This document shows, one piece after another, positions 11,164 through 23,198 of a stretch of DNA of 64,000 nucleotides (positions are counted from its first letter, which is position 1; every line of letters begins with the position of its first letter). Location: assembly GCA_933207985.1 (NCBI GenBank), contig OW240918.1, forward strand, positions 114,118,046 through 114,182,045, in the 5' to 3' direction. The position numbers and the translations under genes are program-made. Below the pieces are notes generated by a model, which saw nothing but the letters and a program-made list of their open reading frames with translations, searched no databases and was not told where the DNA came from. Source of the DNA: Pelobates cultripes (Eukaryota > Chordata > Amphibia > Anura > Pelobatidae).

Positions 11164-12100
11164 TTTTTTTGAAAGAAGACCTCTCCAGAAAGTATTTTTG
11201 AAATATCTAAAGGGAACTACATTCAATTTACTTTAATTTATCTCAGAAATTACATATTATTAAACATATTATCATATAATTCAAGCATAGTGATAGGTAA
11301 ATGAACTGGAGAACTGAATAATTATTCCAGGTCGGCCACATGAAACCAATTCAGTTATAATCTATCTCGAACTACATTTGTATCTGAATGAAGTTCTTAT
11401 CGATCCATTAGAATGGAATCATTTATGATAAAAGTAGTATATTATATAGTTGTTTTTGAATGTTTAGGTGGATGGATTATTCTTCAATTACAACTATATT
11501 TATTATAATATGAACTTTTTTAATAGCATATATACACTGATATTAAGAATTATGGTATGAGATTATGCATAACACTTGTTGCACAAATGGTTATCACTTA
11601 AGAAATCGAAATCAATCTCTATTGAAATGGAATATTTGTAAACACTTATATATAAGTGTAATACGGTCATTTGCAGTCTAAATATTGTATATAAATGCAC
11701 TCTGCACAATATTTTTATAAGGTTATGTTATGAGAATCACAATGAATTGGTTATTATTGTTGCTCAAATTTTTAGACACTTTTTGTCACTATAATTTACT
11801 ATGTAATTAATTAGTTTGGAAGGAGGAGATGGAAGAATGTAATAAAATAATGTGAAAGATAATGATAAAATATCGATTTTGGCAATGGGAATATATTGTA
11901 AGTTTAATATATCTTAGACCTCCTTGAGAGTATTGTTTAGATTCACCTTTCATTTGATATCCATCATCTGGGCTGTCATTCTTCTTACAGGATTTATCTA
12001 TGATTATATTCAGCTGTTGGGTGAAAGTATGTGACTTTATGTATAATTATTATCCAAGTGGTAGCAGTATCACTTTAAGTGTCTTGTAATTTAGAACGAG
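10325..12100. other. AT-rich non-genic DNA
   Basis: Very AT-rich. No gene was recognised and no frame is longer than about 60 codons. It contains an (AT)n tract listed separately. Confidence 0.6.
11129..11159. repeat. (AT)n microsatellite
   Basis: An uninterrupted run of about 15 AT dinucleotides. Confidence 0.95.
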
Positions 12101-12790
12101 ACATTTAGTAACATAATTAATGATTTATATGTGAGATGTTCGGCTGAATGGTAATTGGCAGTATTACGCGTGCACTTGGTTACGCATGCATTCTGGGTGG
12201 GATATGGACTTAAGCGAGTGTGTTAGACTGTCCGAAAGTATGATTGCGTGATTGAATAAAATCAATACAGCGCATGTGCCTGGTCGCGCGTGTGCGTTAG
12301 GTATTATCCGTCGGGCCTGTTAGGAAATATATTCTAATACGTTAGATTGAATCACATGATTGGTATCATGTGACCGACCTGGAAATACAAGCAATTGAAA
12401 TGTACCGGCATCCCTTGAATCAGTATTAAATTAAACGCCTGACGATCGGAATTTCTTTATTAATTGATTATATTGTCCTGTGGAAACTGACAGCCCTGAT
12501 GTATTGGATAAGCAACTGGAAAAGGTATGATTGGAAATGAATGATGTTCACTAGGTGATTATATAGTTAATTAAGTAATTGAGTTAATTAATCTTGTTAT
12601 GTCTTCATCTTGTTATGTCACATGTTTTGGCACTTGTTAATTAAGATATACACCTATATATTGTATTGCTGTGTATGTGTTTAGTAGCTTGACAAAGACC
12701 TGAGGGTCGAAACGTTGTACTGTGGTGCTTGGGTCCAATAAAATTGCCTATTTTTGGAAGACTTTTGGAGTGCCTGGATTACTTTCTACA
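12101..12790 (+). repeat. Retroelement 3'-end-like segment with GGTCGAAACGTTG hallmark
   Basis: The end of this block reads GACCTGAGGGTCGAAACGTT, then GTGCTTGGGTCCAATAAA, then TTGGAGTGCCTGGAT. A short stem (GACC..GGTC) followed by CGAAACGTT and a polyadenylation-like AATAAA is a recurrent 3' end of dispersed elements in frogs, which I associate with Penelope-like or similar retroelements. Upstream, CpG-bearing phrases such as TTACGCGTGCACTTGG differ from the surrounding AT-rich DNA. No coding domain is visible and the class is unproven. Confidence 0.45.
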
Positions 12791-13351
12791 TTTAAATTCT
12801 ACCTTTGGTCCTTCTTGGTACTGGGACCGGTCCGGTCAGCACCCAAGGATTCCTGAGAGGGTTTGAGTGCAGTTCCACTACCTATGTATGGATAATCTAC
12901 ATTCTGAGTGATGGAGTATAACTGCCCAAAGACTACAGGAAAGTGTTCCCCAATCGCTAAGGTGAGTCTGTGGGGGGTTGCCCTAGGTGAAGCACTGTGT
13001 ACCACAGCTGCCAGAAGCAGAGAGCCTAGTGATTAGAACCCATTATTAGGACTAAAAAAGTCAGAAAGTTTTTCAGGAAGAATGGACTGGAAAAACACTG
13101 AGGGAATAAGGTAAGGGGGGCCTTTTGCAAATTAGAGGTTTTGAACCTGTCCAATGGAAGCTGTGGAGGATATTACCCATGAGTACGTTTTGCAATGGAT
13201 ATGGCTGGGGAACAATAATGTATTATAAATTGTTTTTCTTAAACTGCGATTATTATGTACACATTTTTATTGCCAAAACTTTGAATTTTTTTTTTTTTAT
13301 AATAAATGAGATTTGTTATGTACGTCATATCAAATTAAGCCCTTTTGCCCT
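12791..13351. other. Non-genic DNA
   Basis: No gene was recognised. The segment between the retroelement-like 3' end and the next L1 insertion may be further repeat sequence, but no boundaries are visible. Confidence 0.4.
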
Positions 13352-13367
13352 TTAAAAAAGGAATATA

Positions 13368-15072
13368 GGGGGCAGGGCCTGACTGGCAAGGTGAGTGGTG
13401 GCATGCAGCATGAGCTCCTGGAGATCTATTACAATAGAACTTCTTAAGCTGGGTTTAACTACACAATTCAGACACCCGACAACCCTGTTGTCCCACTGCA
13501 ACCTGGGGGTTACCAATATGAGCTTTTGGCACCAGATCGCCCGGTCAGCATCTCACTAGATCAAACCTGAGTCTTAGTTGTGGCCTACCACGCAACACGG
13601 GAGTGAGGTAGATGGCCGATCCCTCTATCCACAAGCGACTGAGAACATCCTAGTGAGAGACCTTGGCCCCCCCCGCAGGTGAGGGATATCTCTTCCAACA
13701 CTGGTGCACCTGCCCCGCTGCATCCTCTGGGTGACTACGAGAGTCAAGCGCCTACCAACAAAATGGCTGCCGTGCTGGATCATACAACCACGGGCACCTT
13801 GCCTCAAGCGCACACACACGAGGGCCCATTCCTTAATTCGAGACATTCGATCTCGTATGTGTGCAGTTCTGGGCAAAACTCCAGAAACAGAGACTTACCT
13901 ACACTCGTAAAATCCAAGCCGTGATCCCGCAGAACTGACTAGCTCAACAACCTCGCTCTTATGCTCATCACCAGCGTGTTACTGGAGGGAAGCTGAAGGG
14001 GAGCAGAAGCGGTGTAACCTTGAGAAGCTGCAGGGGAGGGAGTGGGAATCCTCGACATACTTGCCGCATATGCGCCCGGCAAAAACACGGTGCTGGTGAG
14101 AAGCGCCAGAATCAAACCTCACCCTGACCCCCCAGCAGAGCTAGGGCCTTTACTGAAGCACGCTTGGTCCTTTTCCACACAGTGCCCTGACAGGTTGTCT
14201 CTCCGGTACGCCTGGCGGCGATACCCAGCAGCAGCACCTGGCGGCCCTGCCTCACGAGCGGGCATCGGCTGATTCCCTTCCCTCTCCCAGTGACTCTTAC
14301 CCATGCAGTTATGGGAGACCTGTACAGTCTTTGGGCCAGAAGAGTCTACCACGCGGGGACTTCGCTCTACCTCTGCAGGGCATCGGCTGAATGGAGACCG
14401 GGACTTTATCTCCTGGCATAGAGCCTGCCCACCACGTATAATTCTAGCACACGCAGAGTATTTATTTTGTTCCTTTCATTATTGACATTTCATGTTCTGA
14501 CCAACTACACTTATTGTCAATACATATGTGAGACAGGGGAGACCATGCCATATAACTAACGGCTGCTATTATAATTGTTTTATGCAGTAGATTTAGCCTT
14601 TGCTTTATGATGGCTGAGGTATGCAGTCCTTATGCTATATTACATCCTGATTGAATAGATTGCTGGTATTATGCTCTATTAGCAACTAGCTACCCATTGA
14701 AAACTACTTTACTACCACTAGCTTGTAATGCAGTAACCTATTGTTAAACAGTTTGACTGAAATCTATGCCATAGCTAGCATCCTGTTTTGTTTTCTTTGT
14801 TTTGTTCTTTTTACTGTGAAAAACTTAGTGTGCGATACAGCTTTTACACCCTACGTAGCAAGTAATGTTAAGCTCAATTAATTTCAGCAACGTGCTTATT
14901 AAGCTAGTTAAGCAAGCCTCACTAGCCTGTTTCTTATCATTATAAAAATGTGCACTGTCTTTCTATGCCATTTACTTATATTTCCATGTTTGATATCCCA
15001 TAACTTGACTTTGCTGTTGTGGCATCGCAACTAAGACTGTACCTACCTATGTGCACCGAAAAATAACGAATG
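13368..15072 (+). mobile_element. Internally deleted L1-type LINE (5'UTR joined to 3'UTR)
   Basis: It is flanked by TTAAAAAAGGAATATA (13352-13367) and TTAAAAAAAGGGAATATA (15073-15090), an approximate target duplication merging with the A-tail. It starts GGGGCAGGGCCTGACTGGC, a G-rich start like other L1 5' ends. GC-rich leader sequence runs to about 14450 and then changes abruptly to an AT-rich 3'-UTR that shares GCTGTTGTGGCATC and ACCTATGT phrases with the 8434-10305 copy. Neither ORF1 nor ORF2 domains could be recognised inside, so almost all coding sequence has been deleted. Confidence 0.65.
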
Positions 15073-15090
15073 TTAAAAAAAGGGAATATA

Positions 15091-16250
15091 ATATCTATTG
15101 TTGCAATAAACGGGAAAGATGTGTCTTCCTGCTAGCTGGTAAACAGCCCACATAACTAATATATTTCCCTCATAAATATTTGGTCTAGAAAACAACACTG
15201 GTACAATTTAATAAAACATTATGGGAAGAAAAGCATGTTTTTATTAGTATTTAATTTTTTGTATTTTTTTTATACTGATGCATTCTCATTATAATTAGAT
15301 TTTTTAAAAAGCATTCTCATTCATGTTTTTATAGAATAATAAACTATTTCCTTAAAAATGAGGTTTGAAAGCATTTTTGATGTTTTAGGTATACCCATCG
15401 TAAGTTTGTTATTTATCAGAAAATGAGAATGACTGGCTGCTTTCTGTAGTATGTTTATACAGTGACCTTCATATAATGACAGAAGATCCTTCCTGGTTTC
15501 AAAGTAACCTTTTCAAAGCTATCACTTATCTGCCTTGCAATTTTAACAAAAATGCTATAAATAAATAATGCATCGTAGGATGTTTATTTAAAACGAACGG
15601 TAAGATATTTTTGAGCAGCAATTGCTTATATTCTGTTGGTGGTTGGTTTATATACATAATATATTCACAAAGACTATAATGCTTAAGTGACTTACTTGAA
15701 TTCCCAAAGAACAAAGAAAATTGTTATTTTTTAATTGCTCTGGGCATAAGATCCCTTAATTGGGAATTAAAGGCACCTGAGGGATTTTTAAACAGATACA
15801 GCAAAATTGAACAGTGGAAACAGTCTGGGATTAATATTTTAATTGACTTGGGAAAATGTAATAACTCCGATATCTTCCTTTCTAAAAATCACACAGGGGC
15901 CAAAACTTGCTGGAAGATTCCGTTTATTAAGTGGAGCAGAAAGATATTTGCTGAAGGTATTACTGTTCTTTTTTTCTTATTACATTGTGAATATAACAAT
16001 GAGCCAGAACGATAACCTTCCATTCTATTGCAGAGTAACAGTGACAGACACAATACTCATACGGGTTTATTCAATAACCTCTAAATAGTAGTGAAATTAC
16101 ACATGAAAGGCACAATTTTACCTGAATTAACCATGTTGTTGATGTATTAAGGGGTTGGAGAATTTTTCCTGATCAACTATTTTTGCACGAATTTTGCCTC
16201 TTGTTTTTTTAGTCTAGCAGTTATTTGGGGTCCTGTTCTTGAGACCTAAT
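15091..16250. other. AT-rich non-genic DNA
   Basis: No gene or resolvable repeat was seen. The frames here are short and without recognisable motifs. Confidence 0.55.
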
Positions 16251-16254
16251 AGGG

Positions 16255-16480
16255 CTGAGTTAGAATATATGTTGATATCTGGGTGCCAACTAGACTGCAA
16301 TTTAGCCGAATATGATCGGGTGATTGGCTGAATTCTTGAACTCTGAGCCAAAATGTACCCAATCAGAACATGTCCTGTTTGGGATCATGATTCCGAATTC
16401 TGCCCGTGTGCACCAAAAAAAAGAGATGATTGCTAAAAATTAAAACAAGATGATTAATAGTTGGAGACAGTCACTAAGTG
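16255..16480. repeat. Interspersed repeat family, copy 2 of 3
   Basis: Shares GGTGATTGGCTGAATT, ATTCTGCC, an A-rich run, GATGATT and GACAGTCACTAAGTG in the same order as the 7395-7610 copy. Confidence 0.5.
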
Positions 16481-16649
16481 AGCAGTGAGCAATAAAGGAA
16501 AGAAATGAAAAGCAGAAAAGAAACCTCCTCTATATGTATATATTATATATTTAATAAATACATTTTTTGTTGCTCCTCCTGTATCACAATATATTGGTTA
16601 CTATGTCCTACCTTGATCTGTGAAAAATATATGAATTAGGCAGCAAGAA

Positions 16650-17420
16650 GAAAGGTCTTATGTCTTCTGTGCGACGATCAGAAAGCGATCATAACTGGAG
16701 AAATGTTTATTTTTTTCCAAAACAAAATCGAGTTTTGCTTCTCATATCTCTCCTGACTGCTATGGAGAAGAAGACTAAATCTTAAAGTCTTCTCAGGCAA
16801 GGGTTCAAGTAACATCAGTGACCTGCTGCTGAATAGTCCCGGCCTAGTATGTAGGTGATGCCGAATCCTCATTACTCTACCTCCTCCTCCGTGGAACTCC
16901 TCAATTTCAGAAACAATTCCTAATACGGGAGGCCTATATCCGCACCTACTGACAAAAGACCTTGAGACTTCAGCAATCAAAGGTGACATAATCTACCTGA
17001 TGAAAAATATTTGATGGTTTTTCAACGATTTGCCAGGGTTGATGAACGAAATTACCGCGTTCACGACCAGAATACAGGCAGCAGGAGCACATTTCTGCCA
17101 TGGCCCAAAGGTAGACGGGAATGACAGAACAGGTGTCCCAGCAACAGGCCCTGACTTCAAGCACTACTGTATTGCCTGGATACACTAAATGATTACTGGA
17201 GGTGCAAGAATGTAAAGATTATGGGCATAACCAAAGCTCTGGATGATAATTAATAACTGCATTTTACTCATTGCCTGCTGGTGACCACACTGCCACAACG
17301 GCAAGCTAAAATGGCACATATCATCAAGAGTGCCTGCAGATGTCCCCAGGGATGTTTTGATCCTTTTTTATTCATTTAAACATAAGAAGATGGTGAATTT
17401 GAGTCCTCACATTCTTGCAA
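16650..17420 (+). pseudogene. Possible L1 ORF1 remnant
   Basis: In plus-strand frames broken by stops, phrases reminiscent of L1 ORF1 appear in the right order: a segment reading KNVKIMGI (compare the NIKIRGV entry of the RNA-recognition domain at 9560) near 17210-17240, and a VPRDVLI-like phrase near 17345. The remainder is too decayed to align by eye. The following DNA to about 17800 may be its 3'-UTR. No target duplication was found. This call is weak and a translated search against LINE proteins would decide it. Confidence 0.3.
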
Positions 17421-18150
17421 GACCTCTGGATTGGCTATGATCCTTCCAAGCTGTCACGAAAAAGCTCCATGGTGCCCACATCAGTTACTGATTGGGACTA
17501 GCTCACAGTATCTAGGCCACGAAAGATGGCAGCCTGTATAAACTCACATCCATGACAAATAATGCTTTATTCCTGCAATCACTGGGCCTGGTTGTAACAA
17601 TGGATACTCTTATACGTGGGACATTTGTATAGTCCCTTTTGTTCCTGAACTGCGACTGCCAGAGACACGGGATGAGTCGGACTATTGTTACTATCAATGA
17701 TGTCTAATTTATCAATACCTGCATATGTTTCACTCACTATGCAGAATATCCCTATCCTATATTTCTAATGATTTAATGTGATGCTGCTGCCAGAGTACTG
17801 CTTAATCTTTCTCGTATCCCCACCCCCTGCTCTGGGTTTTGGAGCACTATCATCAGCTGGCACATAAGTAGTCCTAAATGTTCAGTTAAGTTTGCAGTAA
17901 GGCTCATTCATTTGAGCTGTCTCATTAGTATTATTTTCCATTGATCTACTTGATAATTCAGATTTGTATTCATATTTCATAACCTTCAAAAACAGGTACT
18001 GTTTTATAAAATACCAGTCATCAGTCACCAGTCGCTATCGCTGTACCATATTTATGCTAAGAAAATTAACGAATGGAAAAAAATAAATTAAATATAATAG
18101 ACACAAAGAAATGGTACCATACTTTTTTTTGCCATTATACAACAAGCTAG
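17421..18150. other. Non-genic DNA, possibly LINE 3' sequence
   Basis: No gene is supported. The first half may belong to the preceding decayed LINE; nothing else is recognisable. Confidence 0.4.
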
Positions 18151-18152
18151 CC

Positions 18153-18289
18153 CAGGGGTCCTCAAATTCTGGCCCCCCAGATATTGCTGAACTACAACTC
18201 CCATGATTCTCTGGCTATCTATGTAATTCAAAGAATCATGGGAGTTGTAGTTCAGCAACATCTGGGGGGCCGGAGTTTGAGGACCCCTG
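18153..18289. mobile_element. Palindromic MITE (hAT-type), 137 bp
   Basis: The two halves are nearly perfect inverted repeats: CAGGGGTCCTCAAATTCTGG at the left end against CAGGGGTCCTCAAACTCCGG read from the right end, meeting at a short AT-rich centre. Both arms contain GAACTACAACTCCCATGATTC. The flanks AGCTAGCC (18145-18152) and GGCTAGCC (18290-18297) match at seven of eight positions, fitting the 8-bp duplication of hAT elements. The whole unit can fold into one long hairpin. Confidence 0.85.
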
Positions 18290-18297
18290 GGCTAGCC

Positions 18298-19304
18298 CCT
18301 TCCTCTGTATATGTCAAACACTTGTTTCTCGTTTTGGTGTATTAGCACACTCTGTGCATTCTACTATCTTCACATTTCAATGCATATTTAAGAAATCTCT
18401 TGACATCCTCCCTATATGATTTTTAAATTGAATTCTAGTTACTTATTTACATGGAACCTGTAAAGGTAAATTTGTGTGCGTACATTCACGTCACTGTTTG
18501 TTGCCTTATTTTGCCGCCGGATATTATCCACAGCGTATTTGTCCCTGTTAGCTTTTCTGCCTCTCACTTCACAACATTCCTTAGGCGAGTGGGTATTGGA
18601 TGCACTTTGATAAACAATGCTGAAATGACAGATTTAGGCTCTAAATGAAATTGTGTTCCATAAACTGTGAAACAAAGACTCATAACTCACCTTCAGTACA
18701 TGCATTTCTGTAAAATTATCTCTCATGGTTTGATCTATACTGTATCATTTTACTGAGTGGCCTCGTGTGCAATATCAATCAAACCCAAAGAAGATGGCTG
18801 GGAATCTCATTTAAAATCACAGAATACAAATCACAGATTCACCTGCCAAAGAGAAAGGAATATGCTCCAAAAGTCACAGCTTCAATCTTCTCTGATTACA
18901 GCTGAATCATTCTCAGTAGACTGTAAAACATAAAGTTTTACAGTACCCAGATTTTACTTTTTGAGATATGTTTGCTTACTTCCAGGCATATTTTCTCCAT
19001 GTGACTTAGTAGAAACCAACAGTAAATTTCATTTTAATCAGGTTTTATGCAGCGCTGTGTAGTAAACTTTAGATCTTGCGTGGCTGCACACTGATCGGTC
19101 ATGAGATGCCGTATGATGTCCTATGACATATCTGGGCAGTTTGTAAATGAATAGCTTCAAATGCAAGCAAGATATTACTCTACTAAACAGGAGTATTCAC
19201 CACGATTGTCAGGAATCCACTAAGGAACTATAAAAATTAGGCCGACACAGCTGAAATGGAAAAATACTCCAAGTTAACTATGTTTTGTAATCAGCTCTTA
19301 TAGC
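18298..19304. other. Non-genic DNA
   Basis: No gene, terminal repeat or known repeat family was recognised. Confidence 0.5.
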
Positions 19305-19850
19305 CTTAAAGTCATCAAAAAACCTTTAGCTTAATGAAGCAGTTTTGGTACATAGACCATGCCCCTGCAGTCTCACTGCTCAATTCTCTGCCATTTAGTG
19401 AATTAAATCACTTTGCTTATGCAGCACAGTCACACCTCCCTGCATGTGACTTACACAGCCTTCCTAAACACTTCCTGTAAAGAGTCATCTAATGTTTACA
19501 CTTCCTTAATTGCAAATTCTGTTTAATTTTAGAATTTCTTTTCTCCTGCTCTGTTAATAGCCTGCTAGACCCCACAGGAGTCTCCTTTTGGGATTACAGT
19601 TAAATTTACAGAGCAGGAGAGGAAAACATTTAGAGCAAGTTACATCTGATTTAAAAATTAAACAATTTTTTTCATGCACGCTGTGTGAGTCACTACAGCA
19701 GGAGGTGTGTCTAAAGCTGCATAAACAGAAACAAAAGTGATTTAACTCCTATGTGGTAGAGAATTGGGCAGTGAAACTTCATAGGCATGATCTATACACT
19801 AAAACGGCTTCAGTAAGCTAAAGTTGTTTTAAAAACAATAGAGTACCTTT
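19305..19850. mobile_element. Long-palindrome MITE, T2/TTAA type
   Basis: Two arms of roughly 240 bp are diverged inverted copies. The left arm has CTTTAGCTTAATGAAGCAG, ATAGACCATGCC, CTGCTCAATTCTCTGCC and CTCCTGCTCTGT in that order; the right arm read backwards has CTTTAGCTTACTGAAGCCG, ATAGATCATGCC, CTGCCCAATTCTCTACC and CTCCTGCTCTGT. The ends (TTAAAGTCATC.. and ..GAGTACCTTTG) look like decayed forms of the TTAAAGGGACACTATAG terminus intact at 58448. The family is common in frogs and non-coding. A transcript across it would fold into a long, imperfect double strand. Confidence 0.75.
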
Positions 19851-20394
19851 GCATATGATATTCCTGGGTGAATTTTCTATTCATTAACCCCTTAGTGACC
19901 AGGTCGTTTTTCAATTTCCTTACCGTTAAGGACCAGGGCTCTTTTTACATGTCTGCAGTGTTGGTGTTTAGCTGTAATTTTCCTCTTACTCATTTACTGT
20001 ACCCACACATATTATATACTGTTTTTCTAGCCATTAAATGGTCTTTCGAAAGATACTATTATTTTCGTCATATCATATAATTTACTAAAAAAAATGATAA
20101 AATATGATGAAAAAAATTAAAATAAAACACACTTTTTTGAACTTTGACCCCCAAAATCTGTTACGCATTTCCAACTGCCAAAAAACACCCATGCTAAATA
20201 GTTTCTAAATTTTGTCCTGAGTTTAGAAATGCGCAATGTTAGCATGTTCTTAGCTTTTTTTTGGAAAGTTATAGGGCTATAAGCACAAGTAGCATATTGC
20301 TATTTCCAAACCAATTTTTTCAACATTAACGCAAGTTACATTGTAACACTGATATCTGTCAGGAATCCCTGAATAACCCTTCAAATGTATATAT

Positions 20395-21000
20395 TTTTAA
20401 AAAGAAGACAACCTAAGGTATTAAACCTGGGGTATTTTGAATCTTTTCATGCAGCCATTTTACCACTAATCTATGCCAAATTAAAAAAAAAAATTTATAA
20501 TAATTGGTGATTTTTTTTTGAGACACACAGCAATTTAAGAATATATGTACTGAGAACTTTAAGGGTTACTGCCAAAGAACACCCCAATATGTGTTCAGCA
20601 ACATCCCCCAAGTACAGTGATACCACCCATGTAGAGGTGTGTGGGGTTCTCTGGGGGCTAAAAGACCTTATTTGGAGGGTGCGCATTCCAGTTTTCCAAC
20701 TTGGCATTTTCACAATTAGTCATCATGCACCCATGTCCCGTTTGGCCGGACAATATAATTTACCCCCATCAAACCATAAATTTTTCAAAAGTAGACACCC
20801 TAGGGTATTTCAAATGGTGGTATTTTAACACTTTCCATGCACTAATTCTACCACCAGTCACTGTCAAACATTTGGGTAGTCATTTGTTTGTGATATTCTT
20901 CTCTCACATTGTACTTTAGGCATGTACTTTAGCTCCTGTTAGGTGTTACTGCCAAATATGTGTTCAGCAACATCTCCTGAGTACAGCGATACCACCCATG
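20395..21000. repeat. Two direct copies of a ~400-bp unit in piggyBac non-coding DNA
   Basis: The phrases GGTATTTTGAATCTTTTCATGC, TGCCAAA, GGTTACTGCC, TATGTGTTCAGCAACATC and GATACCACCCATGTA occur once from about 20432 and again, diverged, from about 20818. The spacing is close to 400 bp. Confidence 0.7.
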
Positions 21001-21269
21001 TATAGGGCAGTGATGGCAAACCTTTTTGAGCCTGAGTGCCCAAACTGCAATACATGCCAACTTTTGTTTCCTCAAAGTGCCAACACGGCAATTAAACCTG
21101 AATACTGAGGTTTAAATTTAGAAAAAATAACTTGTACAGTTGTCCGAACTAATTAACTACTTTCGTTTTAAAAGACAAACACAACAGAGAGTTCAATGAT
21201 ATAAATTTTAAATAATAATATAAATAGATAAATTTAAGCTTATATTTATTAATATCTCCAACAAATGCA

Positions 21270-21461
21270 ATACATACACACACAGATTGCTGAATACGTA
21301 CACAGACAGTCTGCTGAATACACACACACACAGACTGCTGAATACACACAAACAGACTGCTGAATACACACACAAAGACTGCTGAGTACACACACAGACT
21401 GCTAAATACATACATACAGACATACACAGACATACATACATACTGACATATATACATACTG

Positions 21462-21500
<39 letters not shown>

Positions 21501-21620
21501 TAAGACACATACATACAGACATACATACTGACATACACACACATACATACATGCATACATACATACTGATAGATATATACATACATACACACATACATAC
21601 TGACATGCACACACACAGAC
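21270..21620. repeat. CA-rich minisatellite and (ACAT)n tract
   Basis: Units ACACAGACTGCTGAATACAC as at 1620-1948 grade into (CA)n and (CATA)n repeats. The many Cys/Val/Tyr/Met frames on the minus strand are artefacts of this tract. Confidence 0.9.
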
Positions 21621-21631
21621 ATACATGCATA

Positions 21632-22225
21632 CAGGGCCGTCTATAATATGAATAGGACCCTGTGAAAGCATTTTCTTGGGCCCCCTAGGTACTGACATAC
21701 ACACACAAACATACTGACACATACACACACAGACATACTGACATACACACACAAACATATTGACACACACACACAGACATACTGACATACACACACACAC
21801 TGACATACACACACAAACATACTGACACGTACACACAGACATACTGACATACACACACACACACACACACATAAATTTAGCACCATCCAGGTTCTTACCT
21901 TTTTATGGAGGGTGGTTTCCCTGGGGTCCAGTGGCAGACTGAGGCAGTTGGGAGTTATCCTCAGGAACTACCCTCCTTCTGCCTTCCGCTTCCCGCGTGG
22001 CTATTATCTCCGGTGGGAGGAAGTGGCACTCACTTCCTCCCAGCCGGTACAGGAAGGGGCCCGGTCGCGCTGTTTAAGCGTCACACTGCCCGACCGGGCC
22101 CCTGCTCACACATGCTCACCGGGTGGCACTTAGTGCATGCCGCACCGCCGGGTAAATGGGGGCTGCGCAAATGATGGGGCCCACGGGGCAGCTGCTCCAT
22201 TTGCCCCGCGCTAAAGATGGCCCTG
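21632..22225. mobile_element. hAT non-autonomous element, 594 bp, inside a microsatellite
   Basis: It starts CAGGGCCGTCTATAAT and ends CTAAAGATGGCCCTG, so the terminal inverted repeat is CAGGGCC(G/A)TCT(A/T)TA. It is flanked by a perfect 8-bp target duplication CATGCATA at 21624-21631 and 22226-22233, within a (CATA)n microsatellite. The interior holds its own CA-rich tract (21688-21872) and a GC-rich module with CTTCCTCCCAGC and GGGGCCCGGTCGCGC. That module is also found in the neighbouring copies at 22540-22900 and 25606-26606. No transposase is encoded. Confidence 0.9.
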
Positions 22226-22233
22226 CATGCATA

Positions 22234-22525
22234 CACACATACATACTGATATATACATACATACACACATACATACTGATAGATATATACATACATACAC
22301 ACATACATATTGACATACATACTGACATACACACGGACAGACATACATACACACATACATACTGACATGCACACACACATAAAGATAGACACATACACAC
22401 ATACAGACATACATACATGCATACTGACATACATACACACACACATACATGCATACTGACATACATACTGACAAACAGACATACATACATACATGCAGAC
22501 ACATACATATACACACACACACACC
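22234..22525. repeat. (CATA)n/(CA)n microsatellite
   Basis: Long imperfect ACATACAT and ACACACAT runs with interspersed CTGACATA and CTGATAGATA. It is the right-hand part of the tract interrupted by the hAT element at 21632-22225. Confidence 0.95.
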
Positions 22526-23198
22526 TCATTTATCAGTCACCCTTCTCTTCCTTACCTTTTCGTTGCAGGAGGATGATGGGAGCGGATGCCTCTCCTCTCC
22601 CCGCCTGTCTTTCTCCCCCCACGTGGAGTAAGCTGGGAGGAAGTGACCAGCCTTCACTTCCTCCCAGCAGCACTTGCGGTGCAGCCGCAATTTTTTTTAA
22701 AGGAGCCCGGTCGTGTTATTACGCGGCCGCAGCGCTGACCGGGCCCCTGAAGATATAGGGCTCATCAGGTGGCCCTAAATGCTTGGGCCAACTGATGGGC
22801 CCTGGTGCAGATGCACCTGCGGCAGTTTCGCCGCTCCACGTGGGGCCCGGGTGGTAGGGTCCCCCAGGGCCACCGGGCCCGTGACAACCATCATGGTTGT
22901 CACCCCTGATGGCAGCCCTGGTGGTAATTGTTACATTTTCATTTTTACACACACATTGCTTTTTGACTGGGATTTAGGAGAGCCTGTTCTTGGTTATTGC
23001 AAGAAAACACTCCATGTTGTTTTCTGCAAGGCCTCCTTAGTACACCTATGCCCCCCATGCATAGGTTTGCCAGGATTTTGGGACGGTCCAGTTACAATTG
23101 TATGACTTGTAATTTGATTTGAAATTGAGAGTATTTCTTCTGATAGGCCTATCTTTAGCTTGGGGCTTATCAGTTTTATTTATTGCCATGGAAGTGGC

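Larger units (their letters stand above)
21007..22920. mobile_element. Composite hAT insertions inside piggyBac
   Basis: At 21007 a terminus CAGTGATGGCAAACC begins, followed by GAGCCTGAGTGCCCAAACTGC, a common hAT-type end in vertebrates. At 22920 a different terminus ends, GTCACCCCTGATGGCAGCCCTG; its reverse complement begins CAGGGCTGCC. The ends do not match each other, and the flanking 8-mers (GTATAGGG and GTGGTAAT) differ. At least two insertion events, or loss of one pair of ends, are therefore needed. piggyBac-like sequence resumes after 22929. Microsatellites and a third, complete hAT element lie inside. Confidence 0.55.

Noticed and set aside
13625..14485. Several 60-83-codon frames in the L1 leader
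   Set aside because: GC-rich leader sequence has few stops. No ORF1 motifs could be found in any frame.
21149..22529. Long Cys/Val/Met and His/Thr frames on both strands
   Set aside because: Products of (CA)n and (CATA)n tracts. Composition follows the repeat and no domain is present.
22920..22928. 8-bp target duplication for the 21007-22920 hAT composite
   Set aside because: GTATAGGG on the left and GTGGTAAT on the right do not match, so a single insertion is not supported.
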